64,000 nucleotides of DNA from Paenibacillus solanacearum (lineage in GTDB: Bacteria > Bacillota > Bacilli > Paenibacillales > NBRC-103111): assembly GCF_910593845.1 (NCBI RefSeq), contig NZ_CAJVAS010000013.1, forward strand, positions 93,114 through 157,113. The letters are read 5' to 3'. Made by a program: the position numbers and the translations under genes. Each line of letters opens with the position of its first letter. Position 1 is the first letter of the stretch. The notes below the pieces were generated by a model. It did not search any database. It saw only the letters and a list, made by a program, of their open reading frames with translations, and was not told the DNA's origin. Positions 47,239 to 55,948 of the stretch are shown one piece after another.

Positions 47239-48501
47239 ATGAGTATTCAAAAGCCGAAAGGAACCCAGGATCTGCTGCCCGGCGAAATCGAGAAATGGCA
47301 GTATGTCGAAGCCAAAGCGAGAGAGCTGTGCGCGAGGTTCAACTACAAAGAAATTCGCACGCCTGTTTTCGAGCATACCGAGCTGTTCCAGCGCGGCGTC
47401 GGAGAAACGACGGATATCGTAGAAAAGGAAATGTACACTTTCCTGGATAAAGGAGACCGCAGCATCTCGCTCCGCCCGGAAGGGACAGCCGGCGTAGTGC
47501 GCGCTTATGTGGAAAACAAGCTGTACGGCGAACCGGATGTAAACAAGCTGTATTATATCGGCCCGATGTTCCGTTACGAGCAGCCGCAGGCCGGCCGCTA
47601 CCGCCAATTCCATCAATTCGGGATCGAGGCGTTCGGCTCGCAGGATCCGGCCATCGATGCGGAGGTGATCGCGCTTGGCTACACGTTCTACAAGGAGCTT
47701 GGGCTGAAAGAGGTAACGGTGGAGATCAATTCCGTCGGCAATCCGGCGGTGCGCGCGGCGTACCGGGAACATATTCAGCGATTCTTCGCTCCGGTGAAGG
47801 ATAAGCTTTGCAAGGACTGCCAATCGCGCTTCGACCGCAACCCGATGCGCATTCTCGATTGCAAGATCGACCAGAAGTATGGCGAAGGCGCGCCGACGAT
47901 CGTCGAGCATCTCGATGAGGAATGCTCCACGCACTTCCAGGCGGTGCAAAACTACTTGACGGCGATGGACATTCCGTTCCGCTTGAATCCGCGCCTCGTC
48001 CGCGGTCTGGATTACTACACGCATACGGCGTTCGAGTACAAAGCCGGCGGCATCGGAGCCATCGATACGATCGGCGGCGGCGGCCGCTACAATGGCCTCG
48101 TCGGCCAAATCGGCGGACAGGATCAGCCCGGCGTCGGGCTCGGCCTCGGGATGGAACGCATCTTGCTTGTGCTGCAGGCGCAAGGCGTTGACATTCCGGT
48201 CCCCAAACCGCTTGACGTGTATCTGGTCGCGCTCGGCGAAGCCGCCGAGCAAGCGTGCGTCAAGCTGCTCCACGACCTGCGTCTCGCGGGGCTGAAGGCC
48301 GAGAAAGACTATCTCGGCCGCAAAATCAAGGCGCAGATGAAATCGGCCGACCGTTATAAGGCGGCCTATGTAGCGATTCTCGGCGACGACGAGCTCGCCC
48401 GCGGCGAGATTACCGTCAAGGCGATGGCAACCGGCGAACAGGAAACGGTCGCGCTCGACGCATTCGTACAAACGATGCAAAGCCGAAGCCGGCATGTATA
48501 A
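47239..48501 (+). CDS. hisS: Histidyl-tRNA synthetase
   Basis: This 420-residue class II synthetase charges tRNA-His. Motif 2 (MFRYEQPQAGRYRQFHQFGI-like segment, about residues 111-131), the histidine-specific RGLDYYTHTAFEY (about 254-266), motif 3 GVGLGLGMERILL (about 297-309) and a C-terminal anticodon-binding domain are present. The ATG follows aaaggag. It is the first gene behind the T-box leader; aspS follows after 39 bp. Confidence 0.97.
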   Translation: MSIQKPKGTQDLLPGEIEKWQYVEAKARELCARFNYKEIRTPVFEHTELFQRGVGETTDIVEKEMYTFLDKGDRSISLRPEGTAGVVRAYVENKLYGEPDVNKLYYIGPMFRYEQPQAGRYRQFHQFGIEAFGSQDPAIDAEVIALGYTFYKELGLKEVTVEINSVGNPAVRAAYREHIQRFFAPVKDKLCKDCQSRFDRNPMRILDCKIDQKYGEGAPTIVEHLDEECSTHFQAVQNYLTAMDIPFRLNPRLVRGLDYYTHTAFEYKAGGIGAIDTIGGGGRYNGLVGQIGGQDQPGVGLGLGMERILLVLQAQGVDIPVPKPLDVYLVALGEAAEQACVKLLHDLRLAGLKAEKDYLGRKIKAQMKSADRYKAAYVAILGDDELARGEITVKAMATGEQETVALDAFVQTMQSRSRHV

Positions 48502-48540
48502 GGGAGACCATTCTTAACCACACTTGGAGGTAGATATCAA

Positions 48541-50319
48541 ATGTTGCTGAAAACACATCATTGCGGAGCTTTAACGAAAGCAAACGTCGGGGAAACCGTC
48601 GTACTGAACGGCTGGGTACAGCGCCGGCGCGACCTGGGCGGCGTTCTGTTCATCGATCTGCGCGATCGCAGCGGTCTGATGCAAATCGTATTCAACCCTG
48701 CATTCTCCGGGGACGCGCTTGCCATTGCCGACCGCGCCCGTAACGAATATGTGCTTGCCGTGCGCGGCCAAGTCGTCGAGCGCGATAAGGAAACGGTGAA
48801 CCCGAACATTCCGACCGGCGAGATCGAAATTCGCGTAACGGAAATCGAAATTATGAACGCTGCCAAAAACCCGCCGTTCTTTATCGAAGACGGCATTGAA
48901 ATCGACGAATCGCTTCGCTTGAAATACCGTTACCTGGATTTGCGCCGTCCGGAAATGCAGCGCACGCTGATGCTTCGTTCCAAAGCGGCCAAAGTATTCC
49001 GCGATTATCTGGACGAGAACAGCTTCGTCGAGATCGAGACGCCGATCTTGACCAAGAGCACGCCGGAAGGCGCACGCGATTATTTGGTACCGAGCCGGGT
49101 GCATCCGGGCGAATTTTTCGCGCTGCCGCAATCGCCGCAAATTTTCAAACAGCTGCTGATGGTAGGCGGCATGGAGCGCTACTACCAGATCGCCCGCTGC
49201 TTCCGCGACGAAGACCTGCGCGCCGACCGTCAGCCGGAATTTACGCAAGTCGACATCGAGACATCGTTCCTGTCCCAGGATCAGCTGCTTGACTTGATGG
49301 AGAAGCTTGTCGTCCGTTTGTTCAAAGAAACGGCAAACGCCGACATCCCGACGCCGTTCCAGCGGATCAGCTATGCCGACGCGATGGGCAAGTACGGCTC
49401 CGACAAGCCGGACCTTCGCTTCGGACTGGAACTGAAAGACGTATCGGATATTGTGTCCGAATCCGGTGTTCAAGTGTTCGCCAGCGTCATCAAGAACGGC
49501 GGCCAGGTGAAGGCGCTGAACGCCAAAGGCTGCGCGAGCTGGAGCCGCAAGGAGATCGACGACCTTGGCGTATTCGCCGCCCGTTACGGCGCCAAAGGCC
49601 TTGCCTGGATTACGTATAAGGAAGGCGAGCTGAAAGGGCCGATCGTGAAGTTCTTCAACGCGCAGGAGCTGGAGCTGCTCAAGGAGCGTCTGGAAGCCGA
49701 GGAAGGCGACCTGCTGCTGTTCTCCGCCGACAAGAAGAAGGTCGTTGCGGACGTACTCGGCAACCTGCGCCTGAAGATCGGTCGTCAGCTTGGCCTGATC
49801 GACGAGAGCCAGTTCAAATTCGCCTGGGTGGTGGACTTCCCGCTGCTCAGCTACGACGAAGAAGAAAAGCGCTACGTGGCGGAGCACCATCCGTTCACCC
49901 GTCCAAAAGAAGAGGACGTCCATTTCTTCGATACCGATCCGGGACAAATCCGCGCGCAAGCGTATGACCTTGTACTCAACGGTTACGAAGTAGGCGGCGG
50001 CTCCATGCGGATTTACAAGCGCGAGGTACAGGAGAAAATGTTCAGCGCGCTTGGTTTCTCCAAAGAGGAAGCACAGGAGAAATTCGGCTTCCTGCTTGAG
50101 GCGTTCGAGTACGGCACACCGCCGCACGGCGGCATCGCGTTCGGCTTCGACCGTCTGGTCATGCTGATTACAGGCCGCACCAACCTGCGCGAAACGATCG
50201 CGTTCCCGAAAACCGCAAGCGCGACCGATCTGCTGACGGATGCGCCGGGAGCGGTGGACGACAAGCAGCTGGAGCAGCTCTCGATTCGTCTCGCGCTGAA
50301 GCAGCCTTCTTCCAAATAA
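48541..50319 (+). CDS. aspS: Aspartyl-tRNA synthetase
   Basis: This 592-residue class IIb synthetase has an N-terminal OB-fold anticodon-binding domain (about residues 1-110), the catalytic core with motif 2 [18 protein letters not shown], a bacterial GAD insertion domain (about 290-420) and motif 3 [13 protein letters not shown] (about 532-544). Ribosome binding site ggaggta. Whether it also charges tRNA-Asn cannot be told here. Co-transcribed with hisS under the T-box. Confidence 0.97.
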   Translation: MLLKTHHCGALTKANVGETVVLNGWVQRRRDLGGVLFIDLRDRSGLMQIVFNPAFSGDALAIADRARNEYVLAVRGQVVERDKETVNPNIPTGEIEIRVTEIEIMNAAKNPPFFIEDGIEIDESLRLKYRYLDLRRPEMQRTLMLRSKAAKVFRDYLDENSFVEIETPILTKSTPEGARDYLVPSRVHPGEFFALPQSPQIFKQLLMVGGMERYYQIARCFRDEDLRADRQPEFTQVDIETSFLSQDQLLDLMEKLVVRLFKETANADIPTPFQRISYADAMGKYGSDKPDLRFGLELKDVSDIVSESGVQVFASVIKNGGQVKALNAKGCASWSRKEIDDLGVFAARYGAKGLAWITYKEGELKGPIVKFFNAQELELLKERLEAEEGDLLLFSADKKKVVADVLGNLRLKIGRQLGLIDESQFKFAWVVDFPLLSYDEEEKRYVAEHHPFTRPKEEDVHFFDTDPGQIRAQAYDLVLNGYEVGGGSMRIYKREVQEKMFSALGFSKEEAQEKFGFLLEAFEYGTPPHGGIAFGFDRLVMLITGRTNLRETIAFPKTASATDLLTDAPGAVDDKQLEQLSIRLALKQPSSK

Positions 50320-50349
50320 GAATCGAACAAGGAGTGTGGGCAAAAGCCG

Positions 50350-51102
50350 ATGCTGCATCAATTTTCGCGAACGGAGCTTGCGATCGGACCCGAAGGTCTT
50401 GAAGTCATGAAGAACAGTACGGTGGCGGTGCTCGGCATCGGCGGCGTCGGCTCAATTGCCGCCGAGGCGCTCGCCCGCACCGGCGTCGGCCGCGTCGTCA
50501 TGATCGATAAGGACGTCGTCGACATTACGAACGTGAACCGGCAAATTCACGCGCTCACCACGACGGTAGGCCAGCCGAAGGCTGAGCTGATGCGCGACCG
50601 CATCCTGCAAATCAATCCCGAGTGCGACGCGATTGCTCTGAAAATGTTTTATACCGAAGAAACGTATGAGCAGTTGTTCGAGTACCCGGTCGATTACGTG
50701 CTTGATGCATCGGACACGATCAGCTATAAAATTCATTTGATCAAGCAGTGTCTCGCGCGCAAAATCCCGATCATTTCGTGCATGGGCGCGGCGAACAAGA
50801 TGGACCCGACCCGGTTCCAGGTGGCGGACATCTCGAAGACGACGGTCGATCCGATGGCCCGGGTTATTCGCCACAAGCTGCGCAAGGAAGGGATCAAGAA
50901 GGGCGTGAAGGTCGTCTTCTCCACCGAGGAGCCGATGAAGCCGCGAGGCGACGTAACCCAGCGGATCGTGCCGGAGAACGCGCCGGAAATCCGCAAAGCG
51001 CAGCAGCCGCCGGCCAGCAATGCCTTCGTACCGCCGGTCGCCGGACTCATTATGGTCAGCGTCGCGGTTAGAGATTTGCTGACGAAGAACGGTATTCAGT
51101 AA
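50350..51102 (+). CDS. tRNA threonylcarbamoyladenosine dehydratase (TcdA/YrvM-like)
   Basis: This 250-residue E1-like protein has the ThiF/MoeB ATP-binding motif VLGIGGVGSIAAEALAR (about residues 29-45) and conserved VNRQIHA and DASDTISYK segments. TcdA cyclises t6A37 in tRNA to ct6A. It occupies the place of B. subtilis yrvM, between aspS and rarA. Starts 30 bp after aspS behind aaggagtg. Other E1-like activities cannot be excluded by sequence. Confidence 0.87.
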   Translation: MLHQFSRTELAIGPEGLEVMKNSTVAVLGIGGVGSIAAEALARTGVGRVVMIDKDVVDITNVNRQIHALTTTVGQPKAELMRDRILQINPECDAIALKMFYTEETYEQLFEYPVDYVLDASDTISYKIHLIKQCLARKIPIISCMGAANKMDPTRFQVADISKTTVDPMARVIRHKLRKEGIKKGVKVVFSTEEPMKPRGDVTQRIVPENAPEIRKAQQPPASNAFVPPVAGLIMVSVAVRDLLTKNGIQ

Positions 51103-51187
51103 CCGAACGGTTGTGACTCTCGGAAACGAGGGAATAGAGACGGAAGGACGCCGCGAGGTTTCGAAAAGCGCGGCCGTCCATTATAAT

Positions 51188-51240
51188 AGAAACATAGAGC
51201 CGGCATGGACATGCTGAGGCGCTATGTTTCTTCTTTTTTT
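51188..51240 (+). terminator. Terminator of the hisS-aspS-tcdA unit
   Basis: agaaacatag pairs with ctatgtttct, with gc pairs inside, followed by a T-rich tail ttcttttttt. Confidence 0.8.
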
Positions 51241-51301
51241 GGAGGCAGAAGCAGTCAAGTCGAACGGTCATGATCTCATTCGAATAAAGGTTGTGTGAGC
51301 G

Positions 51302-52618
51302 ATGGATTTATTTACACTGGCGGCGGAGCAAAGTCCAAGCGGCAAACTGCTGGCGGACCGGATGCGTCCGGTCACGCTGGATGAATATATCGGCCAGGAG
51401 CATATCGTCGGACCGGGCAAGCTGCTCCGGCGCGCGATCGAGGCGGATCAGGTGACCTCGATCTTGCTGTACGGCCCTCCGGGAACCGGCAAGACGACAC
51501 TGGCGAACATTATTTCGCACCGCACGTCGGGCATCTTCGTGAAGCTGAACGCGGTCGACGCCAGCGTCAAGGACGTGCGCGAGGTGATCGACCAAGCGAA
51601 GCAAAACCGGGCGTTATACGGCAAAAAGACGATATTGTTCCTCGACGAGGTGCATCGGTTTAATACGTCCCGCCAAGACGCGCTGCTGCCTGCGGTCGAG
51701 CAGGGAATTATCATTTTCATCGGCGCGACGACGGAAAATCCGTTCCATCACGTCAACGGCGCGCTGCTCTCGCGTTCGACGCTGTTTCAGCTGCAGCACT
51801 TGACGCACGAGCATTCGCTGATCGCCATGCGGCGCGCGCTGGCCGACCGCGACCGCGGACTCGGCTTCATGACGATCGAGGCCGAGGACGGCGCGCTCGA
51901 GCACCTGTCGCGCATGGCCGGCGGCGATATTCGCCGGGCGCTCAATGCGCTGGAGCTTGCGGCGATGACGACGCCGCCTGAAGCGAGCGGTACGGTGCGC
52001 ATTACGCTGGAGGTCGCCGAGGAGTCGATTCGGCGCCCGACGGTCAAGGCGGACGAATCGACGCAGTACGACGTGCTGTCCGCGTTCCACAAAAGCTTGC
52101 GCGGCTCCAGCGACGCGGCGCTGTTCTGGTTTCTGCACGCCGTCGAGAAGCTGGGCATGGACCCGATGACGTTCCTGCGGCGGCTGATCGTCATGTGCAG
52201 CGAGGACATCGGCCTGGCCAACCCGCAGGCGATGGTGCAGGCGGTCACGGCGATGGATGCTTATCACAAAATCGGCTGGCCGGAGTCGAAATATGTCATT
52301 GCCCAGGCCATACTGTTCGCGGTGGAGAGCCCCAAATCGAACGCCATCCCGATGGCGATCGGCAAGGCGATGGAGGCAATGGAGCGGCTGCGCGCCGCGG
52401 AAGTGCCGCTGCATTTGAGAGACGCGCATTACAAAGGGGCGGAGCAGCTCGGGCATAAAGGCTATCAGTATCCGCATAACTATCCCGGCCACTATGTAGA
52501 TCAGCAGTATTTGCCCGATCCGATCAAGCATGAGCATTTTTACGAGGCGACCCGCCAAGGGATGGAAGAGAAGATCGGCCAGAACCAGCAAAGGCGCCGC
52601 ACTTCGGGGCGTAATTAA
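51302..52618 (+). CDS. rarA: Replication-associated recombination protein RarA (MgsA)
   Basis: This 438-residue AAA+ ATPase of the clamp-loader clade acts at stalled replication forks. Walker A YGPPGTGKTTLANII (about residues 58-72), Walker B FLDEVHRF (about 114-121), sensor 1 GATTENPFHHVNGAL and the C-terminal tetramerisation region with HLRDAHYKGAEQLGHKGYQY are present. Same position as B. subtilis yrvN. Ends at a terminator near 52700. Confidence 0.95.
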   Translation: MDLFTLAAEQSPSGKLLADRMRPVTLDEYIGQEHIVGPGKLLRRAIEADQVTSILLYGPPGTGKTTLANIISHRTSGIFVKLNAVDASVKDVREVIDQAKQNRALYGKKTILFLDEVHRFNTSRQDALLPAVEQGIIIFIGATTENPFHHVNGALLSRSTLFQLQHLTHEHSLIAMRRALADRDRGLGFMTIEAEDGALEHLSRMAGGDIRRALNALELAAMTTPPEASGTVRITLEVAEESIRRPTVKADESTQYDVLSAFHKSLRGSSDAALFWFLHAVEKLGMDPMTFLRRLIVMCSEDIGLANPQAMVQAVTAMDAYHKIGWPESKYVIAQAILFAVESPKSNAIPMAIGKAMEAMERLRAAEVPLHLRDAHYKGAEQLGHKGYQYPHNYPGHYVDQQYLPDPIKHEHFYEATRQGMEEKIGQNQQRRRTSGRN

Positions 52619-52690
52619 GATCGCAATAAGCTTGCAGAAGGACGAGTGTTAGCGCTTGTAAGGGCACCCGATTTAAAGGGGGCTGCGACC

Positions 52691-52735
52691 GAAATAGACC
52701 GCTTACCTTTGTTGAGGTGCGGTCTATTCCTTTAT
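52691..52735. terminator. Terminator downstream of rarA
   Basis: aatagaccgc and its exact complement gcggtctatt flank a 16-nt loop; the T stretch after it is short (cctttat). It could serve both strands. Confidence 0.65.
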
Positions 52736-52843
52736 GTTCAACCACGATTTTCCCGCGAACAAACCGGAAGCCTGGCTCATCCTCTCATCCTTCGCTATCG
52801 TCTCGTCCATCCAGCTGTGTCCGGTCAAGCCCATCGTTTCCAA
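52724..52843 (-). CDS. Possible small protein gene between rarA and the CNNM gene
   Basis: A 39-codon frame starts at TTG 52843, 9 bp downstream of a strong ribosome binding site (ggaggggag on the minus strand, 52861-52853), and stops inside the shared terminator. It begins with the residues METMGLTGHSWMDETIA and is hydrophilic, with no cysteines or membrane segment. An internal ATG at 52834 would give 36 residues. I do not recognise it; the strong site and the terminator directly after are the only support. Confidence 0.35.
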   Translation of the reverse strand: METMGLTGHSWMDETIAKDERMSQASGLFAGKSWLNIKE

Positions 52844-53047
52844 CGTGCATGTCTCCCCTCCAAAATGCTGAATGCTCTGAAAAGTTCCCGCTGATTCATG
52901 CAAAGAACGCATATTTGAACAGGTTATGCGCTTATACATGGATTAACAGTCTATTTACAATTCCTGTTGACTCGGCCGAACGCTTACAATTTGGTATCCC
53001 AAAGGAGGTGTACCTGTTCGCCTCAAACGGGCGGGTAGGTAAAACAT

Positions 53048-54415
53048 TTGAGCGATGGCTCTGTACCGTTAGTTTTGAACATCCTGTTTGTGCTGTTGTT
53101 GGTGTTTTTGAACGGCTTCTTCGTCGCAGCCGAGTTTGCCATGGTGAAGGTGAGATCCAGCCGAATCGATACGCTGATTCAGGAAGGAAACCGAAGCGCC
53201 GGCTTCGCCAAATCGATTGTCGGCAACCTCGATGCTTATTTATCCGCTTGCCAGCTCGGCATTACGCTGACTTCGCTCGGTCTCGGCTGGATCGGCGAAC
53301 CGGTGGTCGCTCGCGTGCTGGAGCCTCTGCTTTATCCGCTTGGGCTGCCCGACTCCGTCATTCATACCATTTCATTCATTGCCGCTTTCTCCCTCATTAC
53401 CGTGCTGCATATTACGCTCGGCGAGCAATTTCCGAAAACGTACGCGATCCGCAAATCGGAGCAGGTGACCTTGCTATCCTCCGTACCCTTGATCGGATTT
53501 TACCGATTGATGTACCCGTTTATCTGGTTTTTGAACGGAGCTTCCAATATGCTGCTGCGGTTTGCCGGCATTGAGCCGACGGAGGAGACGCGGCTTGCCC
53601 ATACGGAAGAGGAAATTCGCGGCTTGATGAAAGAAAGCAACCAAAGCGGCTTGATCGACAGCACCGAGCTGGCCCTCGTGGACAACATCTTTGAATTCAC
53701 GGAAACGCATGCGCGGGAGATCATGATCCCCCGGACGGAGATGGTTTGCTTGTACGCAGGCAATACGTATGATGAAAACAAAGCCATCGCGATTAACGAG
53801 ATGCATACGCGCTACCCGGTTTGCGACCCGGATAAAGACAGCATTGTCGGCTTCATTCATATCAAAGATCTGCTTACGACCGAGGCGGATACGAACAGTT
53901 TGCAGGATATGATCCGCCCGATTACGAAAGTGCCCGAATCGATGCACATTAGCGCGCTGCTCAAGCTGATGCAAAAAAAGAAAACGCAGATGGCGCTGTT
54001 GATTGACGAATATGGAGGCACTTCGGGACTTGTGACCTTCGAGGATATTATCGAAGAGATCGTCGGGGAAATACAGGACGAATTCGACGAAGAGCGCCCC
54101 CAAATTGAAAAGAGAGACGATGCGGCCTATTCGATCGACGGCCGGATGTTGATTGAGGAAGTGAACAGCTACTTCAGTCTGCGGATCGAGTCGGACGATT
54201 ATGATACGATCGGCGGATGGATTTATTCCCAAGTGGAAATGCCGCCGAAGAAAGACCAGCGCATCCTTGGTGGAGATTCCATCGAGTTTATCATCGAGGA
54301 GACCGACCATCTGCGCATAGCGCGCATTCTTGTCAAAAAGCGGCTTCCACAGAGTGAAGATCCGCACACGGGGCCCGATTCGGATTCCGATTCCGCTGCG
54401 GCGGAAGGAACATAA
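53048..54415 (+). CDS. CNNM/HlyC family transport protein (hemolysin-like, CBS domains)
   Basis: This 455-residue protein has a DUF21/CNNM membrane domain (about residues 8-200; NGFFVAAEFAMVKVR at 23-37), a CBS-pair (about 215-340; REIMIPRTEM) and a CorC/HlyC C-terminal domain (about 355-435). The family includes magnesium exporters such as MpfA and YhdP-like proteins. The start is TTG 53048 behind gggtaggt; an in-frame stop at 53036 rules out a longer form. The C-terminal tail is a run of Asp/Ser. No partner gene is seen. Confidence 0.88.
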   Translation: MSDGSVPLVLNILFVLLLVFLNGFFVAAEFAMVKVRSSRIDTLIQEGNRSAGFAKSIVGNLDAYLSACQLGITLTSLGLGWIGEPVVARVLEPLLYPLGLPDSVIHTISFIAAFSLITVLHITLGEQFPKTYAIRKSEQVTLLSSVPLIGFYRLMYPFIWFLNGASNMLLRFAGIEPTEETRLAHTEEEIRGLMKESNQSGLIDSTELALVDNIFEFTETHAREIMIPRTEMVCLYAGNTYDENKAIAINEMHTRYPVCDPDKDSIVGFIHIKDLLTTEADTNSLQDMIRPITKVPESMHISALLKLMQKKKTQMALLIDEYGGTSGLVTFEDIIEEIVGEIQDEFDEERPQIEKRDDAAYSIDGRMLIEEVNSYFSLRIESDDYDTIGGWIYSQVEMPPKKDQRILGGDSIEFIIEETDHLRIARILVKKRLPQSEDPHTGPDSDSDSAAAEGT

Positions 54416-54419
54416 CAGC

Positions 54420-54465
54420 GTAACAACGTAACAGCGTGTACAAGGAAAAATGGTTACCGTAACAG
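54420..54465. repeat. GTAAC half-sites upstream of the yhbD operon
   Basis: GTAACA occurs at 54420, 54428 and 54459; the last forms a palindrome GTTACCGTAAC at 54453-54463. They match the arms of the dyad in the promoter 70-110 bp downstream. Confidence 0.6.
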
Positions 54466-54524
54466 TGTGATATGAAGAACGGCTTGCTGCGTATGGTTTT
54501 GCGGCAGGTCGTTTTATTTTTATG

Positions 54525-54553
54525 TTTACAACGTAACAGTGTTATGTTACATT
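54525..54553 (+). promoter_or_regulatory. Promoter with dyad operator of the yhbD-bactofilin-MFS operon
   Basis: TTTACA at 54525-54530, a 17-bp spacer and TACATT at 54548-54553. The spacer contains the perfect inverted repeat GTAACA-N6-TGTTAC (54533-54550), which overlaps the -10. Such a site is typical for a repressor or MerR-type regulator, and the first gene of the operon encodes a MerR-like DNA-binding protein. Confidence 0.65.
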
Positions 54554-54576
54554 AAATGTGTAAGGAGGGATTCGCG

Positions 54577-55203
54577 GTGACCGAACAGGAACTCATTTCG
54601 AAGAAAGATCTGCTGGAGCTTGCGGGGATATCCTACGGGCAGCTGTACCGGTGGAAGCGGAAAAACCTCATCCCGGAAGACTGGTTTATCCGAAAATCGA
54701 CTTTTACCGGGCAGGAAACGTTTTTTCCGAAGCAGAGCATATTGGCGAGAATCGATAAGATCGTGAATATGAAGGAGGGCTTATCGCTCGACGAGCTGGC
54801 GGACGTCTTTTCGCCGAATTTGACGGAGACGGCGTTAACGCGGACGGAACTGGATCATCGTAACATTGTTTCGACAGAAACATTGCGTTGTTTCATCGAG
54901 CTGTATGGCGAGCCGCCGATCTACTCGTTTGACAAAATTTTGTTTCTCTATGTCGTCGATAAGCTGCTGCAAACGGGCGAGATGACACTGGAGGAGGGGA
55001 AGTCGCTGCTGCAGACGCTGACGGAGCATTATGCGAAGTTCGAAGGGAAGCCATTTGACATTATTTTTTTCCGTAAAATGGGTCTTTCCGGCTTCGCGCT
55101 CAAGAGCGCGACCGGCGAGCTGTACATGGAACCGAGAATTCGCGTGGTGAACCGGATTCCGGTTGCCGGCTGTATCGAAGAATTAAAACTGAAATTAACT
55201 TAG
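54577..55203 (+). CDS. YhbD-family (DUF4004) MerR-like DNA-binding protein
   Basis: This 208-residue protein starts with a MerR-type helix-turn-helix (about residues 6-55: SKKDLLELAGISYGQLYRWKRKNLI then a QETFFPKQS wing) and continues with a YhbD/DUF4004 region of unknown role. GTG 54577 lies 8 bp after aaggagg; an ATG at 54556 would include the ribosome binding site in the gene. In Bacillus subtilis yhbD is followed by yhbE and yhbF, which encode polymer-forming proteins; the next gene here is of that type. The nearby dyad suggests it controls its own operon. Confidence 0.75.
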   Translation: MTEQELISKKDLLELAGISYGQLYRWKRKNLIPEDWFIRKSTFTGQETFFPKQSILARIDKIVNMKEGLSLDELADVFSPNLTETALTRTELDHRNIVSTETLRCFIELYGEPPIYSFDKILFLYVVDKLLQTGEMTLEEGKSLLQTLTEHYAKFEGKPFDIIFFRKMGLSGFALKSATGELYMEPRIRVVNRIPVAGCIEELKLKLT

Positions 55204-55219
55204 CGTACGGAGGTGCTTT

Positions 55220-55948
55220 ATGGTGGAACAGGACAATCGCCGCGATTTGGTCATATCCGGCAGTGGAACTTCGGGTGGAGGTCAATATCGCGATGTGAAA
55301 ATTAGCGGGGAAGGCAAAGTGTATGGCAATGTGGAGTGCAACCAGTTCAAGACGAACGGAAAAAGCGAAGTAAACGGCAGCGTCTTGGCAAGGATCGCAC
55401 AAATTAACGGCTTATCGGTGATCACCGGCGATCTGAAAGCGGAGGAGGTGCGCGTCTTCGGCGACATGAAGCTGGAAGGGAGCGGCAAATACGGCGATTT
55501 CAAGTGCCGGGGCATCGCCCGGATTAACGGTGATTTGACGGGGGAAAACCTCGATCTTGAAGGCGAGATGACGGTGGACGGCGATTGCGAAGCAGAGGTG
55601 TTTTGCGCCAAAGGCGCGTTCGAGATCGAAGGGCTGCTGAATGCAGGGGTTGTCGATATTACGCTGTACGGCTCGTGCCGTGCGAAGGAAATCGGCGGCG
55701 AAATGATCAAGGTTGGCAAGCGAAACGGATTGCGCTCGCTGCTGTATCCGTTCTTGCCGGTGCTGGCGCTCAAGCTGACCGCCGATGTCATTGAAGGCGA
55801 TGACATTTACCTGGTGAATACGAAGGCCAAGGTCGTGCGGGGCAAGCGCGTGACGATCGGGCAAGGCTGCGAAATCGAGCTCGTGGAGTACAAGGAGCAA
55901 TTCGAGCCGCATCAAGGGGCGAAGATCAATGAGTCCAAGCAAATCTGA
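55220..55948 (+). CDS. Polymer-forming cytoskeletal (bactofilin-like) protein
   Basis: This 242-residue protein consists mainly of repeating beta-strand turns with G-D/G-E pairs (for example GDLKAEEVRVFGDMKLEGSG and INGDLTGENLDLEGEMTVDGD), the pattern of bactofilin beta-helices. It resembles YhbE/YhbF of Bacillus, which form polymers or act in swarming. A basic segment at about 165-180 interrupts the helix. It is translated 16 bp after yhbD, and its end overlaps the MFS gene by 20 bp, so the three are one operon. Confidence 0.78.
   Translation: MVEQDNRRDLVISGSGTSGGGQYRDVKISGEGKVYGNVECNQFKTNGKSEVNGSVLARIAQINGLSVITGDLKAEEVRVFGDMKLEGSGKYGDFKCRGIARINGDLTGENLDLEGEMTVDGDCEAEVFCAKGAFEIEGLLNAGVVDITLYGSCRAKEIGGEMIKVGKRNGLRSLLYPFLPVLALKLTADVIEGDDIYLVNTKAKVVRGKRVTIGQGCEIELVEYKEQFEPHQGAKINESKQI

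Larger units (their letters stand above)
52619..53047. other. Intergenic region before the CNNM/HlyC gene
   Basis: This 430-bp stretch holds the rarA terminator, a possible small minus-strand gene and the upstream region of the next gene. TTGACT at 52967-52972 and TACAAT at 52985-52990 are good hexamers but only 12 bp apart, so they do not form a usual promoter together. A very strong ribosome binding site (aaaggaggtg, 53001-53010) leads to no matching start codon in the frame of the gene. Confidence 0.5.

Noticed and set aside
46756..50361. Two long minus-strand frames (579 and 596 codons) opposite hisS and aspS
   Set aside because: Antisense shadows of tRNA synthetase genes, one of them crossing the T-box leader.
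52717..53574. 285-codon plus-strand frame before and across the start of the CNNM gene
   Set aside because: It overlaps the CNNM gene in another frame, starts in the rarA terminator and has no family features.
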